NCBI GenBank assembly: GCA_963669315.1
Contig: OY770021.1
Span: forward strand, 2,046,001-2,110,000
DNA from: SZUA-547 sp963669315
GTDB lineage: Bacteria > Pseudomonadota > Alphaproteobacteria > Rhodobacterales > Rhodobacteraceae
Direction: 5' to 3'
Length of the DNA: 64,000 nt
The notes below the pieces were generated by a model. It was not told where the DNA came from. It ran no database searches and was given only the letters and a program-made list of their open reading frames with translations. Of the stretch, positions 8,533 through 19,185 are shown one piece after another. The position numbers and the translations under genes are program-made. Each line of letters opens with the position of its first letter. Position 1 is the first letter of the stretch.

Positions 8533-9805
8533 GTCGAATAGGCCTCTTTCCTCGAATGGCGGGACGACCGACCCTAGCGCGGCTGGGGGCGGGCGCAACA
8601 CCGATACGCGCGCAGGCGCCAGCGGCGGCGTAAAACCGGCGCCGAAGCGTCCCGCGGCGACGATCCTGCAGGTGGTTCCCCGGCTGAATCTGGGCGGTGT
8701 GGAGCGCGGCGCGATTGAAATGGCGGAGGCCATCGTCAAGGCGGGCGGCCGCGCGTTGATCGCGTCGGAAGGGGGGCGGCTGGAACGGAGTCTCGCGTCG
8801 GTTGGTGGCGAGTTGGTCCATCTGCAGATGGCCAGCAAGAAGCCTTGGACGATCTGGCGCAACGCGGCGAAGCTTGAACAGGTCGTGGCGGAATATGACG
8901 TCGACCTGATCCATGCGCGCAGCCGGGCGCCGGCGTGGTCCGCGTATTTGGCGGCCCAACGCTCGGGCGTTCCCTTCGTCACCACCTATCACGGCGTCTA
9001 CAACGAGGATTTTCCCGGTAAGCGCCTCTACAACTCGGTGATGGCCAAGGGCGATCCGGTGATCGCGATCTCTCAACATGTGGCCGAGATCGTGCGTTCG
9101 CAGCATGGCGTGCCGGATGAGCGGATCGTCATCATTCCTCGCGGCGCCGACACGCGCCAATTCAGCGAAGAAGCGGTGGGTGAACAACGCGTCGTCTCTT
9201 TGGCCGAGGCCTGGGACGTTGGAGACGATTCCCGGCCCGTCGTGCTGCTGCCCGGCCGCCTGACCCGGTGGAAAGGTCAGGAGCATGCGATCGAGGCGGC
9301 GGCGATCCTGAAGGCGGAGCGCGGCGCCGACGCTTTTCAATTGGTCATGGTGGGCGATGACGGCGGGTCCGGATTTCAGAACAAGCTGATCGACCAGATG
9401 CGCGAGGCGAAGGCGCTGGATTGCGTGAAACTGGTCGGTCGCTGCGACGACATGGCGGCGGCCTATCTGATCTCGGCGCTGGTGTTGTCGACCTCCATCG
9501 AGCCCGAAGCGTTCGGCCGGGTCGCCGTCGAAGCGCAGGCGATGGGCCGGCCGGTGGTGGCCACCGCCCATGGCGGGTCTTGTGAGACGGTGGCTGAGGG
9601 CGAGGGGGGGTGGCTCTATCCGCCCGGCGACGCCGCGGCGCTGGCGGCGGCCATCGGCAAGACGCTGGACCTTGATCCCTCGCAGCGCGCGCATATGGGG
9701 CTGGCAGGACGCGCGCGGGCGCATTCCCGCTTCACCGTCCGCCAAATGCAGGAGGCGACGCTGGATGTCTATGAGCGCGCGATGGCGAAGAACTTCAGGC
9801 GATAG
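8531..9805 (+). CDS. Glycosyltransferase family 4
   Basis: A GT-B fold glycosyltransferase of 424 residues. The N-domain begins ILQVVPRLNLGGVERGAIEMA, the C-domain contains LLPGRLTRWKGQEHAIEAA, and the donor-binding EX7E motif reads EPEAFGRVAVEAQAMGRPVVA. Such enzymes transfer a sugar from a nucleotide donor, often for lipopolysaccharide or exopolysaccharide. About 40 Pro/Ser/Gly-rich residues precede the fold, so translation could begin later than the ATG at 8531; an in-frame GTG lies at 8516. A putative ABC-exporter membrane protein follows 56 bp downstream on the same strand and could belong to the same surface-glycan unit. Confidence 0.87.
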   Translation: MSNRPLSSNGGTTDPSAAGGGRNTDTRAGASGGVKPAPKRPAATILQVVPRLNLGGVERGAIEMAEAIVKAGGRALIASEGGRLERSLASVGGELVHLQMASKKPWTIWRNAAKLEQVVAEYDVDLIHARSRAPAWSAYLAAQRSGVPFVTTYHGVYNEDFPGKRLYNSVMAKGDPVIAISQHVAEIVRSQHGVPDERIVIIPRGADTRQFSEEAVGEQRVVSLAEAWDVGDDSRPVVLLPGRLTRWKGQEHAIEAAAILKAERGADAFQLVMVGDDGGSGFQNKLIDQMREAKALDCVKLVGRCDDMAAAYLISALVLSTSIEPEAFGRVAVEAQAMGRPVVATAHGGSCETVAEGEGGWLYPPGDAAALAAAIGKTLDLDPSQRAHMGLAGRARAHSRFTVRQMQEATLDVYERAMAKNFRR

Positions 9806-9861
9806 GGGCGCGTTTGCTGATCTTCCACGAACGGAACATCGAACTCTGAGAGGAGGAGAGG

Positions 9862-10791
9862 ATGCTCGAATTCTACTCCGCCATCTGGCGCGTCACCGGC
9901 AAGCGGCAGGTCTTTCTGCTGATCCTTTCCATCGTCGTATCGGCCCTCGCCGCGGTGCCGCTGGACTATCAGAAGAACATCGTCAACGGACTGGGCGGCG
10001 CGCTCACCCGCGACGAACTGCTTGTCCTAACGGTGGAGATGGGCGCCTTTATCCTACTGAGTCTCGCGCTGAAATGGCTGGTTGGCTACCGGTCCGGCAC
10101 GCTCGGCGAATGGGTGATCCAGCGACTCCGGACGGTGATCTGCGAGAACGCCATCGGCCAGCGTGTGAAGGGGGGCGACGGCCCGAAAAAGGGCACGCTG
10201 GCGAATATGATCTCAGCCGAGACCGAGGCGATCGGCAAATTCGTCGGCGCGGCGGTGTCCGAGCCGGTCGTACAAATCGGTACGCTGATCAGCGTGGTGG
10301 GATATATCGCCGCGACGCAGCCGCGCCTTGGGCTGGTGGTGATCCTGATCGTGGCCCCTCAGGCGATCATCGTTCTGATGACGCAGAAGCGTATCAACGA
10401 GCTGGTGGCGGAGCGGGTCAAGGTTCTCCGCCGGTCAATCAACACCATCACGACGGAGGATATCGCCGCCGTGAAGCAATCGGTTCTGGATGATTTCGAA
10501 GCGATCTACGTCGCGCGGCGTCGAATCTTTATCTGGAAACTCTCGACCAAGTTCATCCTAAGCGCGCTTAACGGCGTGGGTCTGGTCGTCGTCCTGCTGA
10601 TCGGCGGCATGCTTGTGCTCGACGGGCGGGGCGATGTGGGCACGGTCGTCGCCGCGACGGCGGGGCTCAGCCGCATCCAACAACCCTGGCGTCTGCTGAT
10701 CGCGTTCTATCGCAATCTCGCGGCGACGGTCGTGCAATATGAACTTGTGCGTGACGTGCTGCCGAGTGCGGCGGAGGCGAATGCGCGATAG
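9862..10791 (+). CDS. ABC-exporter-type membrane domain protein without an ATPase domain
   Basis: A 309-residue integral membrane protein resembling the six-helix transmembrane domain of type IV ABC exporters. Hydrophobic segments are near residues 18-36, 55-73, 128-146, 152-172 and 236-258. The cytoplasmic loops include the substrate-transmission helices (KKGTLANMISAETEAIGKFVG). In normal half-transporters an ATPase domain with Walker A/B and LSGGQ follows; here the gene ends at residue 309 with none, and no ATPase lies nearby. The start has a strong ribosome site (GAGGAGAGG). It may work with an ATPase encoded elsewhere or have lost transport. Confidence 0.7.
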   Translation: MLEFYSAIWRVTGKRQVFLLILSIVVSALAAVPLDYQKNIVNGLGGALTRDELLVLTVEMGAFILLSLALKWLVGYRSGTLGEWVIQRLRTVICENAIGQRVKGGDGPKKGTLANMISAETEAIGKFVGAAVSEPVVQIGTLISVVGYIAATQPRLGLVVILIVAPQAIIVLMTQKRINELVAERVKVLRRSINTITTEDIAAVKQSVLDDFEAIYVARRRIFIWKLSTKFILSALNGVGLVVVLLIGGMLVLDGRGDVGTVVAATAGLSRIQQPWRLLIAFYRNLAATVVQYELVRDVLPSAAEANAR

Positions 10792-10897
10792 GCCAACCCC
10801 TCGCTGGCGCGGAAGGAACGCTCCCATCGATTGATCGGTGTTCGATGCGCTCAACTGAGTATGCTGCTCAACAAGGGACTCATGTAGGATCGAGCTG

Positions 10898-11902
10898 ATG
10901 GATAAGGGTGTTCTCCTTCAAGACAGCCTCATCTGGGACGACCACGGCGGTTTCGAGATGCAGCCGGACGCCCCGCTTGATCCGTTGATCGCGCCGTGGC
11001 GCGAGGCGGGAGTGGGGCACCTTTCGATCAACGTCGCGTATGACCCGCAGCCCTGGTTCCAGGCGATCCAGAACATCGCGACGCTCCGGCGCCGCATTCC
11101 GCTGGAGACTCCATATTGCCAGATTGTCTCCTCTGTCGCTGAGATCGACCAAGTGAGGAGTAAAGGCCGGATAGCGATCACATTTGACATTGAGGGGATG
11201 AATGCGCTCAACGGCCTGATCGATCTTGTCGGCGTCTACTATGACCTCGGCGTTCGCCACATGCTTGTCGCCTACAACCGAAACAATCTGGCCGGTTCAG
11301 GCTGCCATGATGACGACATCGGGCTCACGGCGTTCGGGCGGCAGGTTATCGATGAGATGAACCGGGTCGGAATGGTGGTGGATTGCTCTCACACTGGCTT
11401 CAAGGCGACCATGGCGGCGATGGAGCGTTCAGCCGATCCGGTTGTGTTCTCCCACTCCAATCCGAAGGCCCTCGCCGCGCATGACAGGAACATCACCGAT
11501 GAACAGATCAGGGCCTGCGCCGAGACCGGCGGCGTCGTCGGCGTGAATGGGGTCAACATTTTCTTGGGGGAGCGCCTGGCGACTCCTGCGTCGGTCGCCC
11601 GACACGTCGCGTATGTGGCCGAATTGATCGGTCCGGAACATGTCGGCATCAGCCTGGACTACGCTCCCGAAACTGGAGCGGCGGGCGGCGGAGAGGGCAA
11701 CGCGGCGATCGCTGAGATTCTGGCGAAGAATCCCGAGTACTGGCCCGAAGGCGCTGGCTACGACGGTGTGATTGATTGTCTTGATGTGCGGCGCTTGCCC
11801 GAGGTCACCGAAGAATTGGTCAAAATTGGCCTCAGCGGCGCAGAAATCGTCGGCATTCTGGGGGGGAATTTCAGGCGGATCGCGGAGCGCGTGTGGAAAT
11901 AA
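10898..11902 (+). CDS. Membrane dipeptidase family protein (peptidase M19)
   Basis: A 334-residue zinc-dependent dipeptidase of family M19. Recognised elements are TFDIEGMNAL (bridging glutamate), VVDCSHTG (zinc histidine), FSHSNPKALAAHDRNI (second histidine and the conserved arginine) and HVGISLDY near the C-terminus. The first zinc pair, normally HxD, reads WDDHGGF, so the aspartate after the histidine is replaced by glycine; I believe this is a subfamily feature. No signal peptide is visible, so it acts in the cytoplasm. Substrates may be dipeptides or D-amino-acid-containing peptides. Confidence 0.85.
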   Translation: MDKGVLLQDSLIWDDHGGFEMQPDAPLDPLIAPWREAGVGHLSINVAYDPQPWFQAIQNIATLRRRIPLETPYCQIVSSVAEIDQVRSKGRIAITFDIEGMNALNGLIDLVGVYYDLGVRHMLVAYNRNNLAGSGCHDDDIGLTAFGRQVIDEMNRVGMVVDCSHTGFKATMAAMERSADPVVFSHSNPKALAAHDRNITDEQIRACAETGGVVGVNGVNIFLGERLATPASVARHVAYVAELIGPEHVGISLDYAPETGAAGGGEGNAAIAEILAKNPEYWPEGAGYDGVIDCLDVRRLPEVTEELVKIGLSGAEIVGILGGNFRRIAERVWK

Positions 11903-12034
11903 CGGAGCGACGCGGGGCGTCCGCCGGCGATTGAAGGCTAAGACGCCTCAGCGTTGAAGCCTGGGGTCGAGGGAGCGATTTTCGCCGAGAGAGCGGCCGT
12001 TTCGTATTGCCGCTCCCTCACCCGCGAGCAAAGC

Positions 12035-12691
12035 TCACTTGCTGATCTTACTGATCTTGGTGCCCTGCAAACCGGTGCCGGCCATCAAGCCCTCCTGCCC
12101 AAAGAATATGGGGACGATATCTCCCTGCAGATCATTGGTGCCCATTGAGGAGGACCAACCCTGATCGCCGCCGACGAGCGTCGGTCCGCTGCCGGCTTCC
12201 CACCCGTTATTCTCCTGAAAGTAACTCAGCGCGCCGTCATTCATGAACAACATTGCGTAAGAGAATTGCTGCCCGCCAGCCTGAAGGCCGTAAGACACTC
12301 CGGCAAGGCTGTAGTAGCCGGTCGTTTGGCCGCCCTGCCGCATGGCGCCTTCACCGTATTGCCCGCCGACCATAAGGCCGCCTTTGGTCACTTTCGGAAA
12401 CACGAGCATCGCAACAGCTTTTGAGGCGAGCTCCTTGGCCTCCGGAGACCCGGCATAAAGCGATTCCAGAGCCGCATTCACGCCGCTGTCGATTTCGCCG
12501 GCCGTTGGCCCGGTTGTCGCCTCCGAGACGCTCTCGCCGACCGACTCGGCGGCCCCTCCAACGGATTCGGCGGCGCTGGAGATGCCTTCCGCGGCTTTAT
12601 CGAGCAGACCCTCCGCGTTGGCGGGCGCCTGAGCCGTTAGAGCAGCCAGGCAGGCAATTGTTGTGACGAACATTCCACGGTTTGCAGACAT
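12035..12691 (-). CDS. SYLF/YSC84 domain lipid-binding protein, exported
   Basis: A 218-residue secreted protein with a signal peptide ending near APANA. Residues 25-60 are a low-complexity Ala/Glu/Ser segment (repeats of AAESVG), then the SYLF domain: KAVAMLVFPKVTKGGLMVGGQYGEG, TGYYSLAGVSYGLQAG and ALSYFQENNGWEAG. SYLF domains bind phosphoinositides in eukaryotes; bacterial members are periplasmic or outer-membrane proteins of unclear role. I chose the ATG at 12691 because a purine-rich GAGAGGGAAG lies just upstream; an ATG four codons earlier overlaps that site. It is monocistronic. Confidence 0.85.
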   Translation of the reverse strand: MSANRGMFVTTIACLAALTAQAPANAEGLLDKAAEGISSAAESVGGAAESVGESVSEATTGPTAGEIDSGVNAALESLYAGSPEAKELASKAVAMLVFPKVTKGGLMVGGQYGEGAMRQGGQTTGYYSLAGVSYGLQAGGQQFSYAMLFMNDGALSYFQENNGWEAGSGPTLVGGDQGWSSSMGTNDLQGDIVPIFFGQEGLMAGTGLQGTKISKISK

Positions 12692-12878
12692 CTTCCCTCT
12701 CAAGACTTTTTAATTCCGGTTCAGGAATATCTATTAGCCGATGCGCGCCGGTCCACCAACAATCGCACATTCGCCAGTGAATCGTTGTCAGACGGGAGTC
12801 GGGGTTGATGAAAATGGCCGGACAGATTGCTGAGCCGATCCTCGTCAGCCCACGGAAAACGCAGTCGCTACGAGGTGA

Positions 12879-13658
12879 TTACAGCATCAGTTGGCCGCCA
12901 TTCACCTCGATTGTCTGGCCAATGACGTATCCGGACAGCGTCTCTGACGCGAGGTAGAGGTAGGCGCCGACGCAATCGGACGCCACACCCAGCCGTCCCT
13001 GCGGGATGGTTGCGAGCATCGCGTCAAGCTGAGCTTGCGTCGAATAGCGCTCGTGGAATGGCGTTGTGATTACGCCCGGCGAGACGGCGTTCACGCGGAT
13101 ACCGTACTGAATCCACTCTTTCGCCATGCCGCGGGTCACATTGGCGACGAAAGACTTCGATGACCCATACAGACCAGCACCCCCGCCAGCGCCGTTCCTC
13201 GCGGCGATTGAGCTCGTGTTGATGATGAAACCGCCCTCTTTCTTGAGGTCCGGCAAAGCGGCTTTTGACGCGACGAGGATCGAGCGCGCATTCAGATCCA
13301 TGATCTCGGAATAGTCCTTGTCCGTCGCGTCTTCATACGCGACGCGGCGAACCATTCCTCCGGCGTTGTTGATCAGACCGCGCAGCCCGCCCAAACGCGC
13401 GGATACGTCCTTCACGGCCGCCGCGAGTTCGTCGGAGTCGCTCGCGTCCGCGCGCACCAGTTCGACGGTTCCGCCTGCGGCCCTGATGTCCGCGGCGACA
13501 CCTTCAGCCGCGTCTTTTGACGAGTTGTAGTGCAATCCGACCTTCGCGCCCTGACGTCCGAAGGCGCGCGCCAGTTCTGCGCCGATCCCTGTCGACGCCC
13601 CGGTGATCAGGATGCCCTTGCCCGAGAACTCGGGCAGTGAGATTTCAGAAAGTGACAT
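12879..13658 (-). CDS. Short-chain dehydrogenase/reductase
   Basis: A 259-residue classical SDR that uses NAD(P)H. The cofactor site is TGASTGIGAELARAF, the NNAG motif is LINNAGGM, and the catalytic serine and tyrosine-lysine lie in IINTSSIAARN and YGSSKSF. The C-terminus SGYVIGQTIEVNGGQLM is characteristic of FabG-like enzymes. It probably reduces a 3-oxo or sugar-type substrate; a role in fatty-acid synthesis is not implied because a dedicated fab cluster is absent here. It sits on the same strand as the CoA-transferase and Lrp genes, about 80 bp downstream. Confidence 0.88.
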   Translation of the reverse strand: MSLSEISLPEFSGKGILITGASTGIGAELARAFGRQGAKVGLHYNSSKDAAEGVAADIRAAGGTVELVRADASDSDELAAAVKDVSARLGGLRGLINNAGGMVRRVAYEDATDKDYSEIMDLNARSILVASKAALPDLKKEGGFIINTSSIAARNGAGGGAGLYGSSKSFVANVTRGMAKEWIQYGIRVNAVSPGVITTPFHERYSTQAQLDAMLATIPQGRLGVASDCVGAYLYLASETLSGYVIGQTIEVNGGQLML

Positions 13659-13737
13659 TTGGGCGCTCCTGAATGGATTGACTGACGTGGTCTTAGTTCA
13701 GACCCTCGCGGCGTGTCGAGTTGAACGCAAAAAAATC

Positions 13738-15675
13738 CTAGCTCCGCGTCTGCCCCCGGTCCAGAAAGGCGCGGGCTTCCTCTTTTGTTTCGAACACATG
13801 GTCCGGCCGGTCGCGACCCAGCGTCTTGCCCAGTTTCATGCGCATGAAGGCGCTGCCGGAGTAGCGTGTGACCCTGTCGTAGAAGCGCGCCGTCAGATCA
13901 GCGACCATGGCGGCGTAGTCCGCCTCCACCTCCTCCTCGATCCGGGCGCCGTCATAGTTGGCGATCACGTCTACTCTGCGATCCAATGGCGCGCACACCT
14001 TTTCGACCTGCGCTCTGATCTGCGCAACGTCATCCTGATTGCGCACGCGCATCTTGCCAAAATTCAGGTAGAGCGTGCGCCCGACGGGATCGAGGGCGAT
14101 CCTGTCCTCCAGATCGAGGTGCAGAAGGTCGATCCGCAACTCCATCGCTTCGGGCAGGAAGATGCGCGGATCCATGAGCGGCACCTCACCGATGACGGGC
14201 TCGAACGCCATCAATGAGAGGATGTCACGCTCCAGATCAACGCCCGGGGCGATCTCTATCAGTTCCAGCCCGTCCTCGTGCAGTTCGAACACGCAGCGTT
14301 CGGTGACGTAGAGCACCGGCTGGCCCAGCCGCGCCGCGCGGGCGCCGGAAAACGTGGTTTGGCCCACCGCTTTGACGAATTTGCACGCCGCACCCTCTTG
14401 CAGGATGTTGAGCGCGCCGTCGGCGATTTCCGCCTTGAAGCCGCCGGCTGAGAACGCGCCGGTGAAGACCAACCGCCTTGCGTTCTGGCTGATATTGATG
14501 AAGCCGCCGGCGCCCGCCAGCCGAGGCCCGAATCTTGAGACATTCACGTCTCCCGCGCCATTCGCTTCGGCGAGGCCCAGGCAGGCGAGGTCCAGCCCGC
14601 CGCCGTCATAGTAGTCGAACTGGGAGTTCTGCGGGACGATGGCGTCGGTGTTCACCGCCGCGCCGAAATCGAGGCCCGATGCGGGCTGACCGCCGATCAC
14701 CCCCGGCTCTGCGGTTAGGGTGAGATGCGGCAGCAGACCTTCCTCGCCCGCCACCGCCGCGACCCCTTCCGGCATGCCGATGCCCAGATTGACGACGCCG
14801 TTCACCGGCAACTCGAACGCGGCGCGCCGGGCGATCACCTTGCGCAGGTTCAGGGGCATGGGCGGCAAGGCGCCTTCCGGCGCGCGAATACGCTGGGCGA
14901 AAGCTGGCGAATAGTGCGTGGCGTAAGTCTGCGCGTGTTGCTCTGGCCGGGCGACGACCACTGCATCGACTAGCGCGGCCGGCAGGACCACGGCGCGCGG
15001 GTCCAGCGAGCCAGCCTTGGCGATTCGCTCCACCTGAACGATCACCACGCCGCCGGAGTTTTTCGCGGCCATCGCCTGTGCGAGGTTGTCGATGCTCAGG
15101 GCCTCGCGCTCCATGGTCACGTTACCGCGCTCATCCGCGGTGGTGCCGCGGAGCAACGCCACATCCAGCGGAAAGGTGCGATAAAGCAGGCATTCCTCAC
15201 CGTCGATCTCGGTGAGCGTGACCAGATCCGCGGTGGTGCGCTCATTCAGTTTGCCGCCGCCATTGCGTGGGTCGACGAAGGTCTCCAACCCGACGCGGGA
15301 CAGCTGTCCTAGCTTTTTCGCGGCGATGTCGCGATAAAGCTGGCTGATCACGCCTTGCGGCAGGTTGTAGGCTTCGATCTCGTTGTTCACGGCAAGCGCA
15401 GCGACCTGAGGGATCAGGCCCCAATGTCCGCCGACGACGCGCTTCAGCAAACCGCGCCCGGCCAGCCGGTTCAGCCCCCGATCGGCGCCGTCGCCCTGTC
15501 CAGCGGCGAAAAGCAGAGTTAGTCCCTGCGGTTTTCCGGTCTCGGCGAAACGGTCTTGAATCGCGGCCAGAAGACAATCGGGCACCCCAATGCCGACAAA
15601 GCCCGATGTCGTGATCGCATCGCCGTCATGAACCAGCGCGGCGGCGGCTTTCGCATCGATGATCTTGTTCGGCAC
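13738..15675 (-). CDS. Acyl-CoA:carboxylate CoA-transferase, fused alpha-beta subunits
   Basis: A 645-residue family I CoA-transferase in which both halves are joined, as in propionate CoA-transferase. The N-terminal half starts KIIDAKAAAALVHDGDAI with the TSGFVGIGVP motif; the second half has VNLGIGMPEGVA and the catalytic glutamate in LTAEPGVIGG (E323), which forms the glutamyl-CoA thioester. It moves CoA between short-chain acids and supports use of acetate, propionate or acetoacetate. The Lrp-type regulator lies only 3 bp upstream, so the two genes are probably one transcript. Relatives are sometimes annotated as acetate or propionate CoA-transferase; the exact donor is unknown. Confidence 0.88.
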   Translation of the reverse strand: MPNKIIDAKAAAALVHDGDAITTSGFVGIGVPDCLLAAIQDRFAETGKPQGLTLLFAAGQGDGADRGLNRLAGRGLLKRVVGGHWGLIPQVAALAVNNEIEAYNLPQGVISQLYRDIAAKKLGQLSRVGLETFVDPRNGGGKLNERTTADLVTLTEIDGEECLLYRTFPLDVALLRGTTADERGNVTMEREALSIDNLAQAMAAKNSGGVVIVQVERIAKAGSLDPRAVVLPAALVDAVVVARPEQHAQTYATHYSPAFAQRIRAPEGALPPMPLNLRKVIARRAAFELPVNGVVNLGIGMPEGVAAVAGEEGLLPHLTLTAEPGVIGGQPASGLDFGAAVNTDAIVPQNSQFDYYDGGGLDLACLGLAEANGAGDVNVSRFGPRLAGAGGFINISQNARRLVFTGAFSAGGFKAEIADGALNILQEGAACKFVKAVGQTTFSGARAARLGQPVLYVTERCVFELHEDGLELIEIAPGVDLERDILSLMAFEPVIGEVPLMDPRIFLPEAMELRIDLLHLDLEDRIALDPVGRTLYLNFGKMRVRNQDDVAQIRAQVEKVCAPLDRRVDVIANYDGARIEEEVEADYAAMVADLTARFYDRVTRYSGSAFMRMKLGKTLGRDRPDHVFETKEEARAFLDRGQTRS

Positions 15676-15678
15676 CGG

Positions 15679-16182
15679 TCAATCCTTTTCGGCCGTCAGC
15701 TCGGGCTGAACGATGGGCAATTCGGTCGTCGACTTGATCTCCTCCATCGATAGAAGCGATGTGACGTTGAAAATCCGGACCTTCGAGATCAGGCGCCGGT
15801 AAAAATCGTCAAAGGCCTGCACGTCCGGCACGCGCACCGTCAGGATATAGTCGATATCGCCCGCCAGCCGGTGCGCGGCGACGATCTCGGGCTGGTCCTG
15901 AATCGCATCCATAAACTTGTCCAGCCAGCCGGCCTCATGTTCCGATGTCCGGATCAACATATGAAAACAGACGCCCGCGCCGACCGCATCCGGGTCGAGA
16001 ATCGCGACCTGTTTTTTGATCACCTCTGACTCGCGCATTCGCTTGATTCTGTTCCAGACAGGCGTCTTCGAAGACCCGACCACCTGGGCCAGGTCCTCCA
16101 GCGGCCGGGTTGCATCTTGTTGCAGCGCGGCGAGGATCTTCCTGTCCAGAGCATCCAACGCGTTTTCAGTTCTGCGAGCCAT
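15679..16182 (-). CDS. Lrp/AsnC-family transcriptional regulator
   Basis: A 167-residue regulator. The N-terminal winged HTH reads DALDRKILAALQQDATRPLEDLAQVVGSS and continues with TPVWNRIKRM; the C-terminal RAM effector domain includes VAAHRLAGDIDYILTVRVPDVQAFDDFYR. Proteins of this kind sense amino acids or related acids. It is cotranscribed with, and probably controls, the CoA-transferase immediately downstream, and its promoter lies in the 158-bp region shared with the divergent sulfite-reduction operon. That makes possible joint control, but no operator was identified. Confidence 0.9.
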   Translation of the reverse strand: MARRTENALDALDRKILAALQQDATRPLEDLAQVVGSSKTPVWNRIKRMRESEVIKKQVAILDPDAVGAGVCFHMLIRTSEHEAGWLDKFMDAIQDQPEIVAAHRLAGDIDYILTVRVPDVQAFDDFYRRLISKVRIFNVTSLLSMEEIKSTTELPIVQPELTAEKD

Positions 16183-16340
16183 GAGATTCTTGAAACCTTT
16201 CTCCCGCGAGGGCCTGTAATCGGGATGAATTTCCTTAATACGCCTTCGTCACTACCATGAGTCGGGAAAAAATTCTATCTTTCACCCAAGCAAGTATAGG
16301 AACGCCCAGACTAGAATGCGGGCGTCGATGGAGAGAGATC

Positions 16341-16673
16341 ATGGCGAAAGCGTTCAAGCCCCAAATCGTGACAGCGAACGACCTGTTCGAAGGCGACGTG
16401 GTCTATTTCACGGTTGGCGGTTTCTGGTCGCGCAACCTGTCAGACGCCGCTGTTGCGCATACCGCAGACGCCGCTGAAACGCTTCTGGCCCGTGGCGATG
16501 AGCATCAGAGCTCTATCGTGGGCGCCTATCTGGCGGATATCGCAATTTCCGCCAACGGCGTTCCGCAACCGCTTCACTATCGTGAGCACCGCCGCACCCT
16601 TGGCCCGTCGAACCGCCCCGACCTTGGCCGTCAGGCTGAAGTGATCGCGCCCACGACAAGGGTCGCCGCCTGA
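16341..16673 (+). CDS. DUF2849 protein, sulfite reductase accessory
   Basis: A 110-residue protein of family DUF2849. Members are almost always encoded directly before the siroheme sulfite/nitrite reductase in alphaproteobacteria, often after cysG, which is missing here. Recognised parts are TANDLFEGDVVYFT and the C-terminal REHRRTLGPSNRPDL. The ATG at 16341 follows GGAGAGAG, a good ribosome site; the frame remains open further upstream to 16257 without similarity. Its biochemical role is not established. Genomic association suggests help in assembling or supplying the reductase. Confidence 0.85.
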   Translation: MAKAFKPQIVTANDLFEGDVVYFTVGGFWSRNLSDAAVAHTADAAETLLARGDEHQSSIVGAYLADIAISANGVPQPLHYREHRRTLGPSNRPDLGRQAEVIAPTTRVAA

Positions 16674-16731
16674 TCGGCGCCCGCGCGCGAAGACGCCCCC
16701 AAGGCCAAGCAGATCAAGAAAGAGCGACGTA

Positions 16732-18394
<1,663 letters not shown>

Positions 18395-18405
<11 letters not shown>

Positions 18406-19159
18406 CCGGACCGGATACGCCACCCTGACCGATCCCGCAGAGCGCGCGGACGCCCTGAACCGTCTTTATGCGGAGCGCTGCCCACGCGATGCGCTGCGTG
18501 AGGCGATTCAGACCCGTTTCATGGGCCGGATCGCGCTGGTTTCGTCCTTTGGGGCCGAATCCGCCATTCTGCTGCATATGATCTCCCGGATCGACACGGG
18601 CACGCCGGTCCTGTTTGGGGATAGTGGCAAACTGTTCGCCGAAACGCTGGACTATCAGGTCACACTGTCGCGGCGGTTGGGACTGACCAATGTGCGGATC
18701 CTTCGGCCGGACGCGGCCGATCTCTCGCTTGGAGATCCGGCAGGCGATCTGCACGCGACGGACCCGAATGCGTGCTGCCATATTCGCAAAGTGCTACCGT
18801 TGGACCGCGCGCTGTCAGATGTCGACGCCTGGATCACCGGACGCAAGCGTTCGCAGTCGCTGGTGCGCAAAGGTTTGCGCCTGTTCGAGACCGACGACGC
18901 TGGACGGATCAAGATCAACCCGCTCGCCTACTGGTCCGGCGACGAGGTGGCGGAGTATATGAACGCCAATGATCTTCCGCCGCACCCGCTGGTCGCCCAG
19001 GGGTTCCCGTCGATCGGCTGCGCGCCCTGCACCACAGCGGTCAAGCCGGGCGAGGATCCACGCGCGGGTCGCTGGCGCGGATCTGACAAGACCGAGTGCG
19101 GGATTCACATTGTAAACGGCAAGGTGGTGCGCGGCCCCAGGCCCGCCACTTTCGATTAG
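18395..19159 (+). CDS. cysH: Phosphoadenylyl-/adenylyl-sulfate reductase
   Basis: A 254-residue enzyme that reduces activated sulfate to sulfite. The ATP-pyrophosphatase-like loop is LVSSFGAESAILLH, followed by FGDSGKLFAETL, ITGRKRSQS and the C-terminal nucleophile motif ECGIH. A cysteine pair at residues 127-128 (ACCHIRK) and another at 209 and 212 (GCAPC) match the [4Fe-4S] ligands of APS reductases, so APS rather than PAPS may be the substrate. It begins inside the 3' end of cysI and is followed 26 bp later by the DUF934 gene. Confidence 0.93.
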
Positions 19160-19185
19160 GCTGAACCGAGGCCGGAGAGAGCAAG

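Noticed and set aside
8144..9745. Long minus-strand frame across the glycosyltransferase
   Set aside because: Shadow of a clear GT4 gene; the sequence is His/Arg/Gln-rich with no motif.
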